This document shows, one piece after another, positions 30,553 through 43,400 of a stretch of DNA of 64,000 bases; the first letter of the stretch is position 1; every line of letters starts with the position of its first letter. Made by a program: the position numbers and the translations under genes. The stretch is from positions 1,500,501-1,564,500 of the forward strand of contig NC_083381.1 of NCBI RefSeq assembly GCF_031755915.1, read 5' to 3'. The notes under the pieces were generated by a model. The model was not told the DNA's origin, did no database searches, and was given only the letters and a program-made list of their open reading frames with translations. The DNA is from Ziziphus jujuba. Lineage: Eukaryota; Streptophyta; Magnoliopsida; Rosales; Rhamnaceae.

Positions 30553-33060
30553 TATAACATCCCATACCAAATTTTACTGGAATTTTTCGTATTTTCACCA
30601 AGGTTGACCTGAGTTGATTGAAGTTGACTGAGCGGGATCCCATAGTTGACTATTTGATACAGCTAGAATTTCATTTTGACTAGGGCATCATTGCGAAATA
30701 TGCATCATCACGAGTTCACAAAGTAGCAGCATGCCAAATTAGGAGTTGGTATAAAAAAGTTATGATCAGAGCAAGATGTGGTCTAGATTAACAAGTAAGG
30801 CCTAAGGTTAACATTTTATTTGTACAAGTTATGGCTTTAACTTCTCTACTATCATATAGTGTTCATCGATACGAGTCCATAGACCAGTAGCAAGCTTAAT
30901 TTAGAACTACAGTTGAAAAGTTATAGCTTTGTAAACTTATAACTATTTTTACTCCAAACCCGATTGGTTGCCTAAATTTTGTTGCTAGATAACCAGTCAC
31001 ACGCCTGAATCGAGGTGATTTTTGATAATGACGATAGCCCCCTTTTCTCTCTTTAAATCACTGCTTTTTGGTTGCCCACCTTTCTTGCCACCACTACTAT
31101 GAAGCCTAGCTCAAGATTAGCTAGCCATCCAAATTTCTCAACCAGACCACTAGCAATGGCTGCAACCTACCCTTTTTTCACTTTTTCATCGGGTTTTAAG
31201 CCAAACAACCATCTTTTTCCACAATTTTTAAACCTCTTGAGCTTGAATCAGAGATCTTTTTGGCTCAATTTGATCTAAATTGAGAGATCCAAGAGCTTGA
31301 AGTTGGATGAATCTTTCAGGTGAAATTTCGGCTACCGTTCACCAAATTTCCTACAAGTAAAACCCCATTCATGATCCTTAAGCTTGAAGCTTTGTTTTGA
31401 TATATAGGTTGCTAATTTTGGATGAGGTTTATGTTTAAACCTTTGGGTGAGCTGTATGTAAAATATGCATTAAAAATTAGGATTTTAATGAGTGTGGAAC
31501 AGATTCCATGTGGAATTTAGAGTGATTCCCAATTTCAGGTGAAGGGTTTATTTTCTAAAATATATTTTTGGGATTAATTAAATAAAATGTTGTTATTAGT
31601 TTTGACTAGCATTGTGTTATTTGATTTAAAGGAATTTTATTTCACATATGTTTTATGATAATGTTTTTATGTATACTTTTGTAAAATTATTGGTTGAGAT
31701 TTATTATAGTTATTTATTCAATTAAATATTTTATATGGGTCTGACAAGCAATGATTTTCTGATAAAATTTATATATTGGATTTATGGAAAAGTTTGTACA
31801 TTTGTGTTAGTTTTAGATGCACCATATAATACCAGTATTCTATACTGTTATTAGCGTTGATTAATGTGTAGGTACTATTTAGCAATCCTATGAGAGCTAA
31901 GATAAGAGAGGGTAGGCAGGTATTTTATGATGTAGGTATTAGTCGTGCTCCTTTTAGCAGTAAGATGGCATGTTGTTAGCATTGATGCCTTTGGGATGCC
32001 AAGGTATCCAATTGCAATTATCTTTTCACTCTTTTTTTGTTAAGTGGTATTTGGAATGCCAAGTGCCACTTGGCATGATTCAATATATAGTGTGGTGCAG
32101 CAGGTATCCATTTGATATTTTATGTGTTTTTAAATGTTTTAATTGGATTTATTTAATTTATGGTTTTAATTGTTCAAATTGATCATTTATTAATTTATTT
32201 AATTGTTTTAAGTATAACATTTGGATAAATTTGGGGTAATTAGTTAAATAATATGTTGCCTCACCTTATTTTATTTCTTATAATGATATTTAAATATTTG
32301 AGGATATAAAATTATGAGTTTTGTGAAAATGATTTTGCACAAGGCAATTTTTTAAATTGAGTGGACTAGTGGGAATTTTGAGGGAAGAATCATTTGCAAG
32401 ATATTTGTTTTATTTTCTTGAATTATCACTATTATTATTATTATAAATTTTATTATTATCGTTAATATTTTTTTTGTTTCTTTTTGGTAATTATTACCAT
32501 CATATTCTATTTTCATTAATATTATTGTTAATATCAAATAGATGCCACTCACTAGGATGATTAGCATCTTATTAGTTTTCTTTCTTTTCCAAACTTGGTC
32601 CTCTAGATCCAAGTAGCTAACTGTTTGATTGTCCAAGCTGCATGCCTCTTTCGACTACATTCTTTCGTTACCATGCTAGGTAGCATTTATTTTTCCTATT
32701 CCTTTACTTTGTTATTATTACATCTTTGTACCTATAATATTTAAATTTTTTTAAATAGTTTTCAGATGCTTTAATACTAAATTATGGACCTGGATATCTG
32801 TATAAGATTATTTATGTTTATTAATTATTTATATGCTATGTTCTTTTATTTTGAAGTGCTAAAATTTTATGGAAAACTGTAGTACGGGAGATAAATAAGG
32901 CAAATATATATTTTGGAGTGTGTTTTCCATAGAGGAAAATTTTGGCTAAGTCCAATCTACAACGGAGATGCTGTTGGCTTTTCGGTGGAGTTTTCGATGG
33001 GTTTCCCCTTGCCAGGGCTATCTTAGAGTTCCAGTAGGGAATTTTGGAAGGGTCTTTACA
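30553..33060 (+). repeat. 5' LTR of the old Ty3 element (about 2.5 kb)
   Basis: It starts TATAACATCCC (decayed TGTAACACCC) and ends 'ggtctttaca'. It shares 'gaatttcattttNactag', 'atatgcatcatcacgagttc' and 'ttagatgNac' segments with 37,646-40,481. The 3' copy is about 330 bp longer, mainly from sequence near 38,060-38,520 that is shortened here. Confidence 0.88.
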
Positions 33061-33062
33061 AT

Positions 33063-33080
33063 GTTAGTATTAGAGCTTTA
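33063..33080 (+). other. Degenerate primer-binding site
   Basis: 'gttagtattagagcttta' two bases after the LTR is a mutated form of the initiator-Met-tRNA complement TTGGTATCAGAGC. Confidence 0.75.
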
Positions 33081-33179
33081 GGTTATTGTATTCTTAGGGA
33101 ATTGCATACTGTTGTGCATCCCATCTTTTAATTGTTTTCTTTACTAAATATTACTAAAATTCTTTTTCTAAATCTCTAT

Positions 33180-34120
33180 TTTGCTCCTCTAGAATTTACT
33201 GCACTGCCTAGACCTAGTAGACATGATATTCAAGAGGAATTGGCTAAGAGTTTTGGAAGTGGTTTGACCTTGAGAAATCTTGCTATGTAGTTGACTTGAG
33301 TGTTGGGTTTATAAGATACAATGTGGATAAAGCAAGGCACATTTGGAGCTATAAACTTTGGAAGAACTGAAGGCCCAATAGTAGCTTTATGCTAAAAAGG
33401 GATACTAGGAAATTATGGATAGTAGAAAAGGCTAGAAGACATCATTGTTGGGAGCAATTTAAAAATTTGTTCATCAGGGAGTATTGCATTCCTGCTTTCC
33501 GTGAGTCAAGGGGGAGAGAATTTGAGAGGCTATACTAAGGAAATATGGCAATCTCTGAGTACGAAAGGAAGTTCTGATAGTTACTCGAGTTTTGTACTCA
33601 CTTGAATCCAGATGAAAGCAAGAAAACGAGGTTCAAGGATGGCCTGAATTATAACGTAACATTGAATATTTCAAAGGTGGTGCATCTAACTTATCAGTCT
33701 ATAAGAGATGCTGCAATTGAGGCTGAAAGGCAAATTCTGATGTACGGGTCAAAGCGTAGATCATTTGAAGGTACTGATTCTGGAATCCCCAACCAAAAGT
33801 CACCTAAAAGAAGTCATAGCTCATGTTCGTTTAGTAGTGGAGCATGGGGCAGTGGTGTACCAAACCCTTGAGGTAGCTTGATGCGGAGAGGTTGTCGTTT
33901 TCTAGGCATAACGTGACATTCAGTGAGCAAAGGTACCGATCCTTACTTGAGGTTGAATATTGGAAAAAGCTCTAAACTAGCTCAAATGATTTGTGGCAAG
34001 TCGCATGGTTGCCCATACGAATGGGACTGCATATTTTTTCAGTGTGAACAATTAGACGATATGAAGAAGAACTGCGTTTATCTTCATGGCGGTATCAGAG
34101 TATTAGGATCGGACCTATAA
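33180..34120 (+). pseudogene. Decayed gag region with zinc-knuckle remnant
   Basis: Fragments include AAIEAERQILMYGSKRRSFE (about 33,710-33,770) and, at about 33,985-34,080, a knuckle-like series CGKSHGCPYEWDCIFFQCEQ ending KKNC. In relatives this reads CxxCGKxHxGxC followed by CFKCGQxGHxxxxCP. Several Cys/His positions are lost and stops interrupt the frame. Confidence 0.65.
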
Positions 34121-34259
34121 GCTCATTAGGCTAGCAGTTAAGGAGGTTAGAGCATATAGGCAAGCCAAGCTGCATGTGATTCATCCAGATCAGTGCAACA
34201 GTCCACAGTACCTAGCAAAGATAGAGGACAAAGACCACAGCCAACAAATTTAGGCCGAG

Positions 34260-34945
34260 TGTTTACTATGATATAGCAAGATGCCTTAGCTACTGCTAAT
34301 GTGGTGACAGGTACTTTGAATGTCTTTGGCAATGATGCACTTATTCTGAATGACTCGAGGGCCATGCATTTCTTTGTCTTATGAGAGTTGTTGCCCGAGT
34401 TGGAATAACTCCAATTCCTTTAAGGTGCCATCTAGAAATCTTTACTTCCATAGGAGAGTTATTGTGGCCAAGCCAAATGCTAAAAGAATGCATTTTCAGT
34501 ATTAAGGACCAAGTAATAAAAGCAGATTCAATCCTATTGGATCTTCATGGGTTAGATGAAATTTTGAGCATGGATTGGCTTGTTGCAAATCATGCTTCCA
34601 TGGACTGCTATAAGAAGGAAATGATATTTGGGCGACCGGGCTTACCAGTGGTAGTATTCCACAGAAAGTATAGGAGACCCTCATCAGGCCTAATTTTTTC
34701 CATTACTATGAGACATTTGCTAAGGAAAGTAGGTGAAGGTTATCTTGCACAAGTGATTTATACCTGGGTTAATAAGATAAGCTTGGAGGATGTGCTCATA
34801 GTAAAAGACTTTCCAGACGTATTCCCTGAAGAATTATCAGTGTTACCTTTAGAAAGAGAAATTGATTTTGCAATTGATTTAGTCCTAAGCACTATTCCTA
34901 TTTCCTCACCAACATATCGAATGACTCCGACAGAATTAAGAAATT
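34260..34945 (+). pseudogene. Decayed protease and protease-RT linker
   Basis: VVTGTLNVFGNDALILNDSR corresponds to VVTGT..V....A..L.DSGATHSF, with the catalytic DSGA mutated to DSRA. Downstream are DLHGLDEILSMDWLVANHAS (family: GMDWLxxxxAxIDC), then VKDFPDVFPEELSVLPLERE and YRMTPTELR, the usual run-in to reverse transcriptase. The frame changes several times. Confidence 0.8.
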
Positions 34946-35440
34946 AAAGGTTCAATTGTAAGAATTAATAGATAAAATTTTTGCCAAGTCAAGTGTATCA
35001 CCTCAGGGAGCACTAGTCCTATTTGTAAAGAGGAAAGATGGTGCCTTAAGGTTGTGCATTGACTACATGTAATTTAATAAAGTTACTATCCCAAATAGGT
35101 ACTTGTTGTTCCAGATTGATGACTTATTTGATCAACTTCATGGTGCAAAGGTGTTCTCAAAGATTGATTTGGGGTATGGATATCATCAGATAAGAATAAG
35201 AGAATCAGATATTCCTAAGACTGTTGTTACAATTTGGTATGGGCTCTATGAGTTTTTAGTGATGTTGTTTGAACTTACCAATGTTCTAGTGACTTTCATT
35301 GACTTAATGAATCGTGTATTTCACTTGTACTTAGATCGGTTTGTTAATGTGTTTATAAATGACATCTTGGCTTACTCAAAGAGCAAGGAAGAGCATGTGA
35401 GGCATATAAGAAGGGTACTGCAAACTTTAAGGCAACATTA
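34946..35440 (+). pseudogene. Decayed reverse transcriptase
   Basis: Recognisable pieces are [48 protein letters not shown] and [20 protein letters not shown]. The catalytic YVDDIL box has become FINDIL, losing an essential Asp. A stop interrupts the CIDYRxLN segment. Confidence 0.9.
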
Positions 35441-35579
35441 ACTATATGCTTAACCATTGGGTACGCTTAACCATTGTGACCAAAGTGTGGAGTTTTCTTG
35501 GTAGGGTACTACCGCCACTTCATTGAATCTCAAAGATAGCGAGACCACTCCACTACCTAACCTAAAAGGGAGTTAAGTT

Positions 35580-36060
35580 TGACTGGATTGACAAATGTGA
35601 ACGAAGCTTCTAAAAATTAAAGAAAAGCTTGACAATGACTCCTATTCTAACACTATTAGAAGGAAATGAAGGTTTTGAGGTCTACTATCGTATATCCCTT
35701 TAAGGTTTAGGCTATGTCTTGATACAGAACCAAAGAGTAGTTGCTTATGCTTCAAAACAATTGGAGAAGCATAAGTTGAATAGCCCTACTCATGATTTAG
35801 AGCTTGTTGCAGTAGTCTTCACCTTGAAAACTTGAAGGCATAACTTGTATGGAGCTACGTGTTAGATCTACACAGGCTACAAAAGCCTTAAGTATATTTT
35901 CACATAGAAGGATTTGAACATGAGGCAAAGAAAAAGCATAAAGTTATTAAAATATTACGATTGGGTAATTGATTATCATCCAAGTAAGGCTAACATAATA
36001 GTTGATGCTTTACGTAGGAAGACTACTGGATCCCTAGCCTATGTACAATTTATTCAACTT
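35580..36060 (+). pseudogene. Decayed RNase H
   Basis: [15 protein letters not shown] and [17 protein letters not shown] correspond to the Ty3 RNase H core. They are followed by YYDWVIDYHPSKANIIVDAL (family: YDxxIxYHPGKANVVADALSRK). Stops replace several conserved Trp codons. Confidence 0.85.
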
Positions 36061-37000
36061 CCTCTAATGGATGAGTTAAAAAATATGAGAGTTGAAATGT
36101 GCATGCATCCTTCTAGAGTACTCCTAACAAGTTTCTAGATGCGGCCAATGTTAGTTTATTGCATTCTAAAAGTCCAAATAGAAAACTCAAAGTGAAGAAT
36201 GATAAAAAAACAAAGTGGAATAAAGGCTTAACCAAGATTTTTTTTAGGAGAGATGGAGACCTAGTATTCAAGGGCAAGTTCTATGTTCCAGTTATAAAGG
36301 AACTAAAAGAGAGATATTGGAGGAAGCACATATTTCAATGTATACAATGAATATAGGGAATACTAAGATATATTGAAAGTTAATAAAGCATTATTGGTGG
36401 ATCTATGTGAAAAGAGAGGCATAGAATTTGTATTGAATTTCTTTGCTTGTCAACAAGTCAAAGTGAAGCAAAAAAAGCCTTCAAGACAACTCCATCTCTT
36501 ATCTATTCCTATACGGAAATGGGAGCACATTACTATGGATTTTGTACTTAAACTCCCTCCCATAGCCAAAAAGGTATGATGATGTATGGGTGATCATAGA
36601 TTGACTCACTAAGTCAGCATATTCCTACCGGTAAAAGAATAGTTTTCTCTATAGAAGTTGACCAAGTTATTTGTAAATTGTATAGTGAGTCTACATGGAG
36701 TGCCGATGAACATCATATCCTATAGAGATCCGCATTTTACTTTGAGGTTGTGGTGTAATTTGGCGAATGGACTAGGTGCAAAGTTAAATTTAAGCATTGC
36801 CATTCATCTATAAACAAACAAACAATCTAAAAGAACAATTCAAACTTTAGAATACATGCTAAGATCCTGATTCATGCAGTTCAAAGGAAAGTGAGTTGAA
36901 CATTTACCATTGGTGGAATTTATTTATATGATATGAACATTTACCATTGGTGGAATTTATTTATAATAACAATTACCAATCGAGCATCGGGATGTCTATA
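36060..37000 (+). pseudogene. Decayed integrase
   Basis: ACQQVKVKQKKPSRQL and IRKWEHITMDFVLKLPP mark the zinc-binding end and start of the catalytic core. Further on, 'cataTCTATTGAT-like' DRLTKSAYF and ISYRDPHF-like remnants and LVEFIYNNNYQSSIGM follow, with many frameshifts. A 30-bp tandem duplication (gaacatttaccattggtgga and ten further bases) stands at about 36,898-36,964 inside the LPLVEFIYN segment. Confidence 0.8.
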
Positions 37001-37139
37001 TGAGTCACTATATGGGAACCAGTGCACAACCTTACTATATATAGTAAGGTGGGTGAAAAAAAAAGCTTATCAAATCTAAAGACGTAGTTAGATCTAATTG
37101 CTTGAGGATTCGATGCAGATTAAAAGTAACACAGGATCG

Positions 37140-37620
37140 ATAAAAAAAGTTATATGGATGTGCTAATGAATGATTTCGAATTTGAAGTCAATGATTGGGC
37201 ATTTTTGAAACTATCCCCATGGAAAGGAGTTATGCAGTTTGGCAAACAAAGAAAACTAAGCCGTCGATACATAGGTCTGCATGCTATAATTGAAAGGGTG
37301 TGACTAGTGGCATACAAAATGGAGTTACCAAATGAATTGTCACGAGTTCACAACCTTTTCCATGTTTCCATGCTGCATAACTACATTGCTAACCTATCGC
37401 AAATGTTGGAGGCACTAGACATCAAATTAAAGGAAGTATCTTATGTAGAATCTCCAGTGTAAATTCTAAATTGTAAGGAGTGGGTGCTTCACGACAAGAT
37501 GATCCCTTTAGTTAAGGTCTTCTATAGGAACAGTCTAATGGAGGAGGCGACATGGGAACTCGAGGAGAAGATGTAAACCTAATACCCTACCTGTTTTAGT
37601 GAAGTACAAAATTTTGTGGA
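37140..37620 (+). pseudogene. Decayed integrase C-terminus / chromodomain-like tail
   Basis: Pieces LKLSPWKGVMQFGKQRKLSR, RVHNLFHVSMLHNYI and MEEATWELEEKM match the post-core tail of Ty3 integrases (KLSPxKGxxRFGxxGKLSPRYIGPF; VHxVFHVSxLRKY; EATWE). Several stops occur. A purine-rich 'ataagggggtaga' tract follows before the 3' LTR. Confidence 0.85.
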
Positions 37621-37645
37621 TGAATTTTTTTATAAGGGGGTAGAT

Positions 37646-40481
37646 TATAACACTTTGCACTAAATTGCACCTAAATTTTTTGTATTTTAACCAAGTTTAA
37701 GTAGAGTTGATCGGGATTAACAGAGCCAATCCCACAATTGACCTTTTGATACTACTAGAATTTCATTTTCACTAATGCACCATTACGAAGTATGCATCAT
37801 CATGAGTTCACAAACTAATTGCATGCTAGATTCAGAGCTGGGATCATAAGTTATGGTCAGAACAAGATGTGGTTCGGATTGAGCAAGCAAGGCCCGAGGT
37901 CAACCTTTTATTTGTACAAGTTATGGCTTTGACTTATGTGACATCATGTAGTATTCATTAATACGAGTTTATAGACTAGCAGCATATTTAATTTAGAACA
38001 ACGGTTGAAAAAATTATAATTATTTTTTTGGTACTAATTTTATCAGCACTTTTTAAAAATGTGTAAAATGAGGAAACTAAAATATCAATTGATATGTGCA
38101 ACATGTCAAAATCCAGTGGCTCACGTGGGTCCATAGGGGCAAAATGGAGGGTTTTTATCGCTCCACTCAGACTAATTAGAGAGGAGAGGGAGAGGAGAGA
38201 GAAACTAAGAGAGAAGACAAAATTGACTCACCTCCAACTGTCTTCCACTCTCACTACCACCACCACTATGAAGCTCACTTTAAACTCAGTCGGGCCAGCC
38301 AAATTCCGTGATTAGTTCGTCAATGATGCATCAGGATCGGGGCAATTTCCAATGGCAGCTATAGCCGCATTTCTCCTCCGGCCACCAACCTTTCTCCTTG
38401 CCACCCACCTTTCTGCCTGCCACAATCGCTGTGAACCAACTTCAAGATCGACCGGCCGCACAAATTTCACGGCCAGATCGCCATTGATGCACTAAGATCG
38501 GACTAATCACTAACAATGGCAATGGCCTCTGCTTTTTCACTTTTCCGGTGGGTTTCAGGCCAAACAACCACCTATTTCCACCATTTTTTATCCCTTAAAT
38601 ACAAAGTCGTTTTAGCTCAATTTGAGCTAGACTGAGAGATACAAAAGCTTGAAGTTGGTTGAATCTTTCCGATAAAATTTCAACACCATCGATCGAATTT
38701 CCAACAGGTATGACTTGATTCGTGATCCTCATGCTTGAAGTTTCATTTTGGTATATAGGTTGCTAATTTTGGATAATTTTTGTGTTTAAACACTTAGGCG
38801 AGCTGTATTAAAAGTACCCATTAAAAATTAATATTTTAATGAGTGTTGTACTTTTAATGATATTTTAGGTACTTTTGTGAATCGTAGAATAGATTCCATG
38901 GGGTTTAGAGTGATTCCCATTTTTGGGTGAGTGGTATATTTTTTGAAATATATTTTTGGGATTAATTAAATAAAATGTTGTTATTAGTTTTTATTAGCAT
39001 TGTGTTATTTGATTTAAAAGGAATTGTTATTTCATGTTCGTTTTATGAAAATGTTTTAATGTATACTTTTGTAAAATTGTTGGTTAAGGTTTGTTATAGT
39101 TATTAATCGATTCAATATTTTTTATGGGTTTTATAAGCTATGATTTTCTGGTAAAATTAACAAAATAGATTTGTGAAAAGTTTGTACATTTGTGTTGTTT
39201 TTAGATGTACTATAAAGTACTAGTGTTCTGTACTGTTATTATCGTTGATTAGCACGCATGTATCATTTAACCATTCTATGGAAGCTAAGATGAGAGAAAG
39301 TAGGCAAGTATTTTGCAATGTGAGCATTAGCTACCCTCCCTTTAACTGTAAGATGGCAGGTTGTTGGCATCGGCACTTTCGCAATACCATGGTGTCTGAT
39401 TGCCGGTATCTTTTTCCTTCTCTTTTTGGTAGGTGGCGTTTGAGATGTTGAACACTACGTGGCATCATTTAGTATACAATGTGGTGCATCAGGTGCATAC
39501 CTGATATTTTATGTGTTTTAAATGTTTTAATTGGATTTATTTAATTTATGGTTTTAATTGTTCAAGTTAATCATTTATTAATTTATCATTTCTTATTTTT
39601 AATTTTGTTTATTTATTTATTTTAATGGATAAATTTTGGGTAATCAATTAAATAATATTTTGCCTCGCCTTATTTTATTTTATTTTTTACAGTGAAATTT
39701 AAATATTTGAGACTACAAAATTATAGGTTTTGTGAAAATAATCTTAAATAGGAGAACTTTTCAAATTGAACGGATAAGTGAAAAGTTTGAGGGAAAAATC
39801 GTTTTTGAGATATTTATTTTATTTTCTTGAGTTATCACTATTATTATTATCAATATTATTACTATTTTTAATTCTTTTATTTCTTTTTGTTAATTATTAC
39901 TATCACATTCTAATTTGACTAATATTACTGTTAATATTATATAGGTACCACTTACTGGAATGATTAGCATATTGTTAATTTTTTTTTTTTTTTTTTTTGT
40001 TTTCCAAACTTATTCACTTAGGTCTAAATAGCTCGCAGGTCGACTATCCAAGCTACACACCCCTTTGAACTACATCTTTCTGTTACCATGCCAAGTAGCA
40101 TTTTTTTTTTTTCCCTATTCCTTTACTTTGTCATTATCATTTCTTTTTATCTGCAATATTTATATGTTTTTTAAAATACTTTTAGAATGCTTTGATACTA
40201 AATTGTGGACCTAGAGATTTGAATAATATTATTAATATTAATTAATCATTTATATGCTATGTTCCTTTATTTTGGAGTGCTAAAATTTTATAAAAAACTG
40301 TAATGAGTGAGAGAAATAAGGTGGATGTCTATTTTGGAGTGCATTTCCCATGTAGAAAATTTTTGAAAAAGTCCAATTAATAGGAGATATGCTGTTGGTA
40401 TTCTGTTAAATTTCTCATGAGGTTTCCCCTAATTAGGGCTATTTTAAGGTTCGGATAGAGAATTATAAATCAGTCTTGACA
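37646..40481 (+). repeat. 3' LTR of the old Ty3 element (about 2.8 kb)
   Basis: It starts TATAACACTTTG after a purine tract (37,631-37,645) and ends 'cagtcttgaca'. It contains a poly(T) run at about 39,978-39,998 not seen in the 5' copy. It is collinear with 30,553-33,060 but heavily diverged. Confidence 0.88.
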
Positions 40482-43400
40482 CTCGTGTTGTACCTAATTA
40501 GGCATGATCCACTACGTGTTTTGTGCTTGGTATGACAAAGTTTGTGATATGACATGTCCATGCTATGCTCATGTTGTGCTTATGCTATTCGGCCCATTTT
40601 GAAAGCTTTACAACAAGGTCTACTAGAACTAACAAATCACCTTTGACTACTAGCTAAAACACGGCCATATTTCTCAAAACCAATTTACCTCCTTTGATGT
40701 AAAAACTTTGAAACAAAAACATTGTCTTTTCCTTTATGAAACAAAAATAGAAGGGTAGTTGCCTTTCTTATGTCTTTGAATTATGCTTACATTTTTTTTT
40801 CTTTCACATTTTTGTTGTTAAACTTCAGTGTTTTTTTTCTTTTTCTTTTTTTCCCTTTTACTTTTGCCCTTGAAATTATATTTTGTCTAATTCTTAGCAT
40901 GAAAACAACAAAATTACAAAATTGGGTAAATCTACAAAACCCTGCATATTGTATCAAGTGTATTGGAAACCTTAAAATTTGTAAAAATTACGCTGAAAAT
41001 AGTTTTAACAATTAAAATGTATCAAAACAAAAGTTATGAACTAGTTAGTGAAAAATAAATAAATAAATAAATAAAGATCAAAATATGTACATGCAGGGCT
41101 AGTCCTAAGATTTGAAATGCTTTTTACAAAATTTAAATGAGTGCCCTCTCACTATATATATATATGTATATATAGATATATAATTTTGTTTTATAAAACA
41201 CTTTTATTGATTTAAAAACACAAAAATAGAACAAACAACAATAAATTCATAATCTAAATTTGTTGTTCTTTTAACAATGATTCTGTCAAAACAACCTTTT
41301 TAGGATTGTATTAATTCTTCAAATTTTATCTTTTTCTTTTGTTTTGCATATCTAATTAATTGTTTTCTAGAATGCATTTCAACTTTTTATGGGGGAAAAA
41401 ATAAAAGAAACAACATGAAAACAAAACAAACATAAGTGTAAACAGAGAAGATCGAAAAAATAAAACTTGATTTATGGTAAAATAAAGTCAGAGAAGCGCA
41501 TAGACAAAAACTTTTTAACTGTATTATTTGTGGAGAAAAGCAAAAAAGCACAGAAGTAAAAAATTTAGGTCATGTAACTACATAGAAAATGAAGGATTCA
41601 TACATACATACATATATATATACATATATACACACATAATTCTATTAAGAGGAGAAAATTTCCAAAAAAAAAACTGCTGTTTTTGATGTAAGCTAGTTAT
41701 ATTAAATCAAATATCTATATTTTTTTTTTCAACCTATGGTTATTAATTTCAGACTTGTATCTTAGGCTAGTTACATGTAAATCAAATATCTATTTTCTTT
41801 TCTGAGCCAATCACTTTCCGTAAACTACGATAGATATAAAATTATAAATATACTTTTTATAAACTAATTTGGCAGATATTGCTATTTCCTATGCATTATT
41901 ATAGGTTGTCTAAATCATGCTACCCTAGTTAATTCTAATGCGAGTTTCAAGAAAGATAAAAAATAATTTTTTTCATTAATATGCCCTGTTTTTTCAAAAA
42001 AAATAAAATATTGTTCTATTGTTAATAATTTCTTGTGGGTCCTTATGTCCCTACATTTTGTGTTTTTTAATTTTAAAAAAAATTAATTCGTTCTGAAAGA
42101 CTTTTTAAAATAATTAAAAAAAAAATACGTACTTAGGCCTGAGGGATTTTCCTTTTAAGTTTCTTAAATAATCTATTTAAAGTTAATCGAAATAAAAATT
42201 TGGCCTCTCCATTAATGACATACGAAATTAATTTTCCTATAATCAATTGCCACTTTAAAAGCTTCTAATCAAAATATTCATTATTTTTGTTAAAAATAGA
42301 AAGAATTTAGTTTATATATTAAATATAAAATAAACTAATGTGGTAATTGTATATACTTTTTCTTATAATAAATTGATAAGATAAGGTAAGTTTTAGTATT
42401 AGATTTATTTTTTTATTTAATTTTTTTAATTTTAGCATAATATATATTTTATGTGATTACATACCTTCATAGATGTTGCTAAAAAATATATATTAGCCTA
42501 ATAATTAGTCTAAAAATCAAATTTAAATATACAATTTTTCTTCAATAATTACATAAATTTTGTTAAAATATGAATATTTGTTAAAATATAACAAACTGGT
42601 CTAGAATTCAATTTTCTTTTTGCCCCTTATTTTATATCATATTTTTTCTTTAAAATTAATATTTTTAAAAATCTTTTTGTCCTTTACATTACAATAAATT
42701 ATTATTCATTTTATATTTTGAAATATGAAAATTACATATATATATATATATATATATATTTATTTATTTTCCCTTTACATTGCAGTCCCCAAGTTAAGTT
42801 CCTGATTCTGTTACTGATTTATTATATACCTATGATGATTTTATAGTTAAGGGATCCTGTGCAATCACTCTCTGCACACGTTTAGGGCCGACCCTATATA
42901 TGAGTATGGTTCAGGCATAGTGTTTGCACGTCAACATTAATTAGTTTCGGCTACCATTATTTTCATTAGCTTCAAGGAAAGCAAAAATCAATTAATATAT
43001 ATATATATATATATATATAATTGTAAAACGTATACTTTATCAAATGGGGTATGACATTTTTATAAGGCCATGTGAAATTTTCTTTTGGATGGACATAGAG
43101 AAAGATTGATACATTATTGGGACACGAATATGGATCAAGAGTAGATAAAATCTATTAAGATCATGATAATGTTTATATTATATATAGTTTTTGCTGAGTA
43201 TGAGAGAAAGTAGTTTGCATGTATATATTATTTTAAATGGTTAAAAAATTTTGTTGCTTTCTTGTTTGGTCTTTTTTTGACAAAACTTTTCTTGGCTGGT
43301 ATGATCGGATCATATATTCAAAGTAATTGACATATGGTGGGTACGTATATGTCCCCTCCAATAAATTAAATATTAACTAAGCACTTGCTAGTTTTTTACT

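Larger units (their letters stand above)
30548..40486 (+). mobile_element. Old, degenerate full-length Ty3/gypsy retrotransposon
   Basis: LTRs at 30,553-33,060 and 37,646-40,481 surround a decayed gag-pol region. Domain order zinc knuckle, protease, reverse transcriptase, RNase H, integrase identifies Ty3/gypsy, as integrase follows RNase H. The C-terminal part resembles the chromovirus (Tekay/Del-like) layout, which is an inference. Outer flanks CTCAT (30,548-30,552) and CTCGT (40,482-40,486) are a 5-bp duplication with one mutation. Many stops, frameshifts and strongly diverged LTRs show it has long been inactive. Confidence 0.9.
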
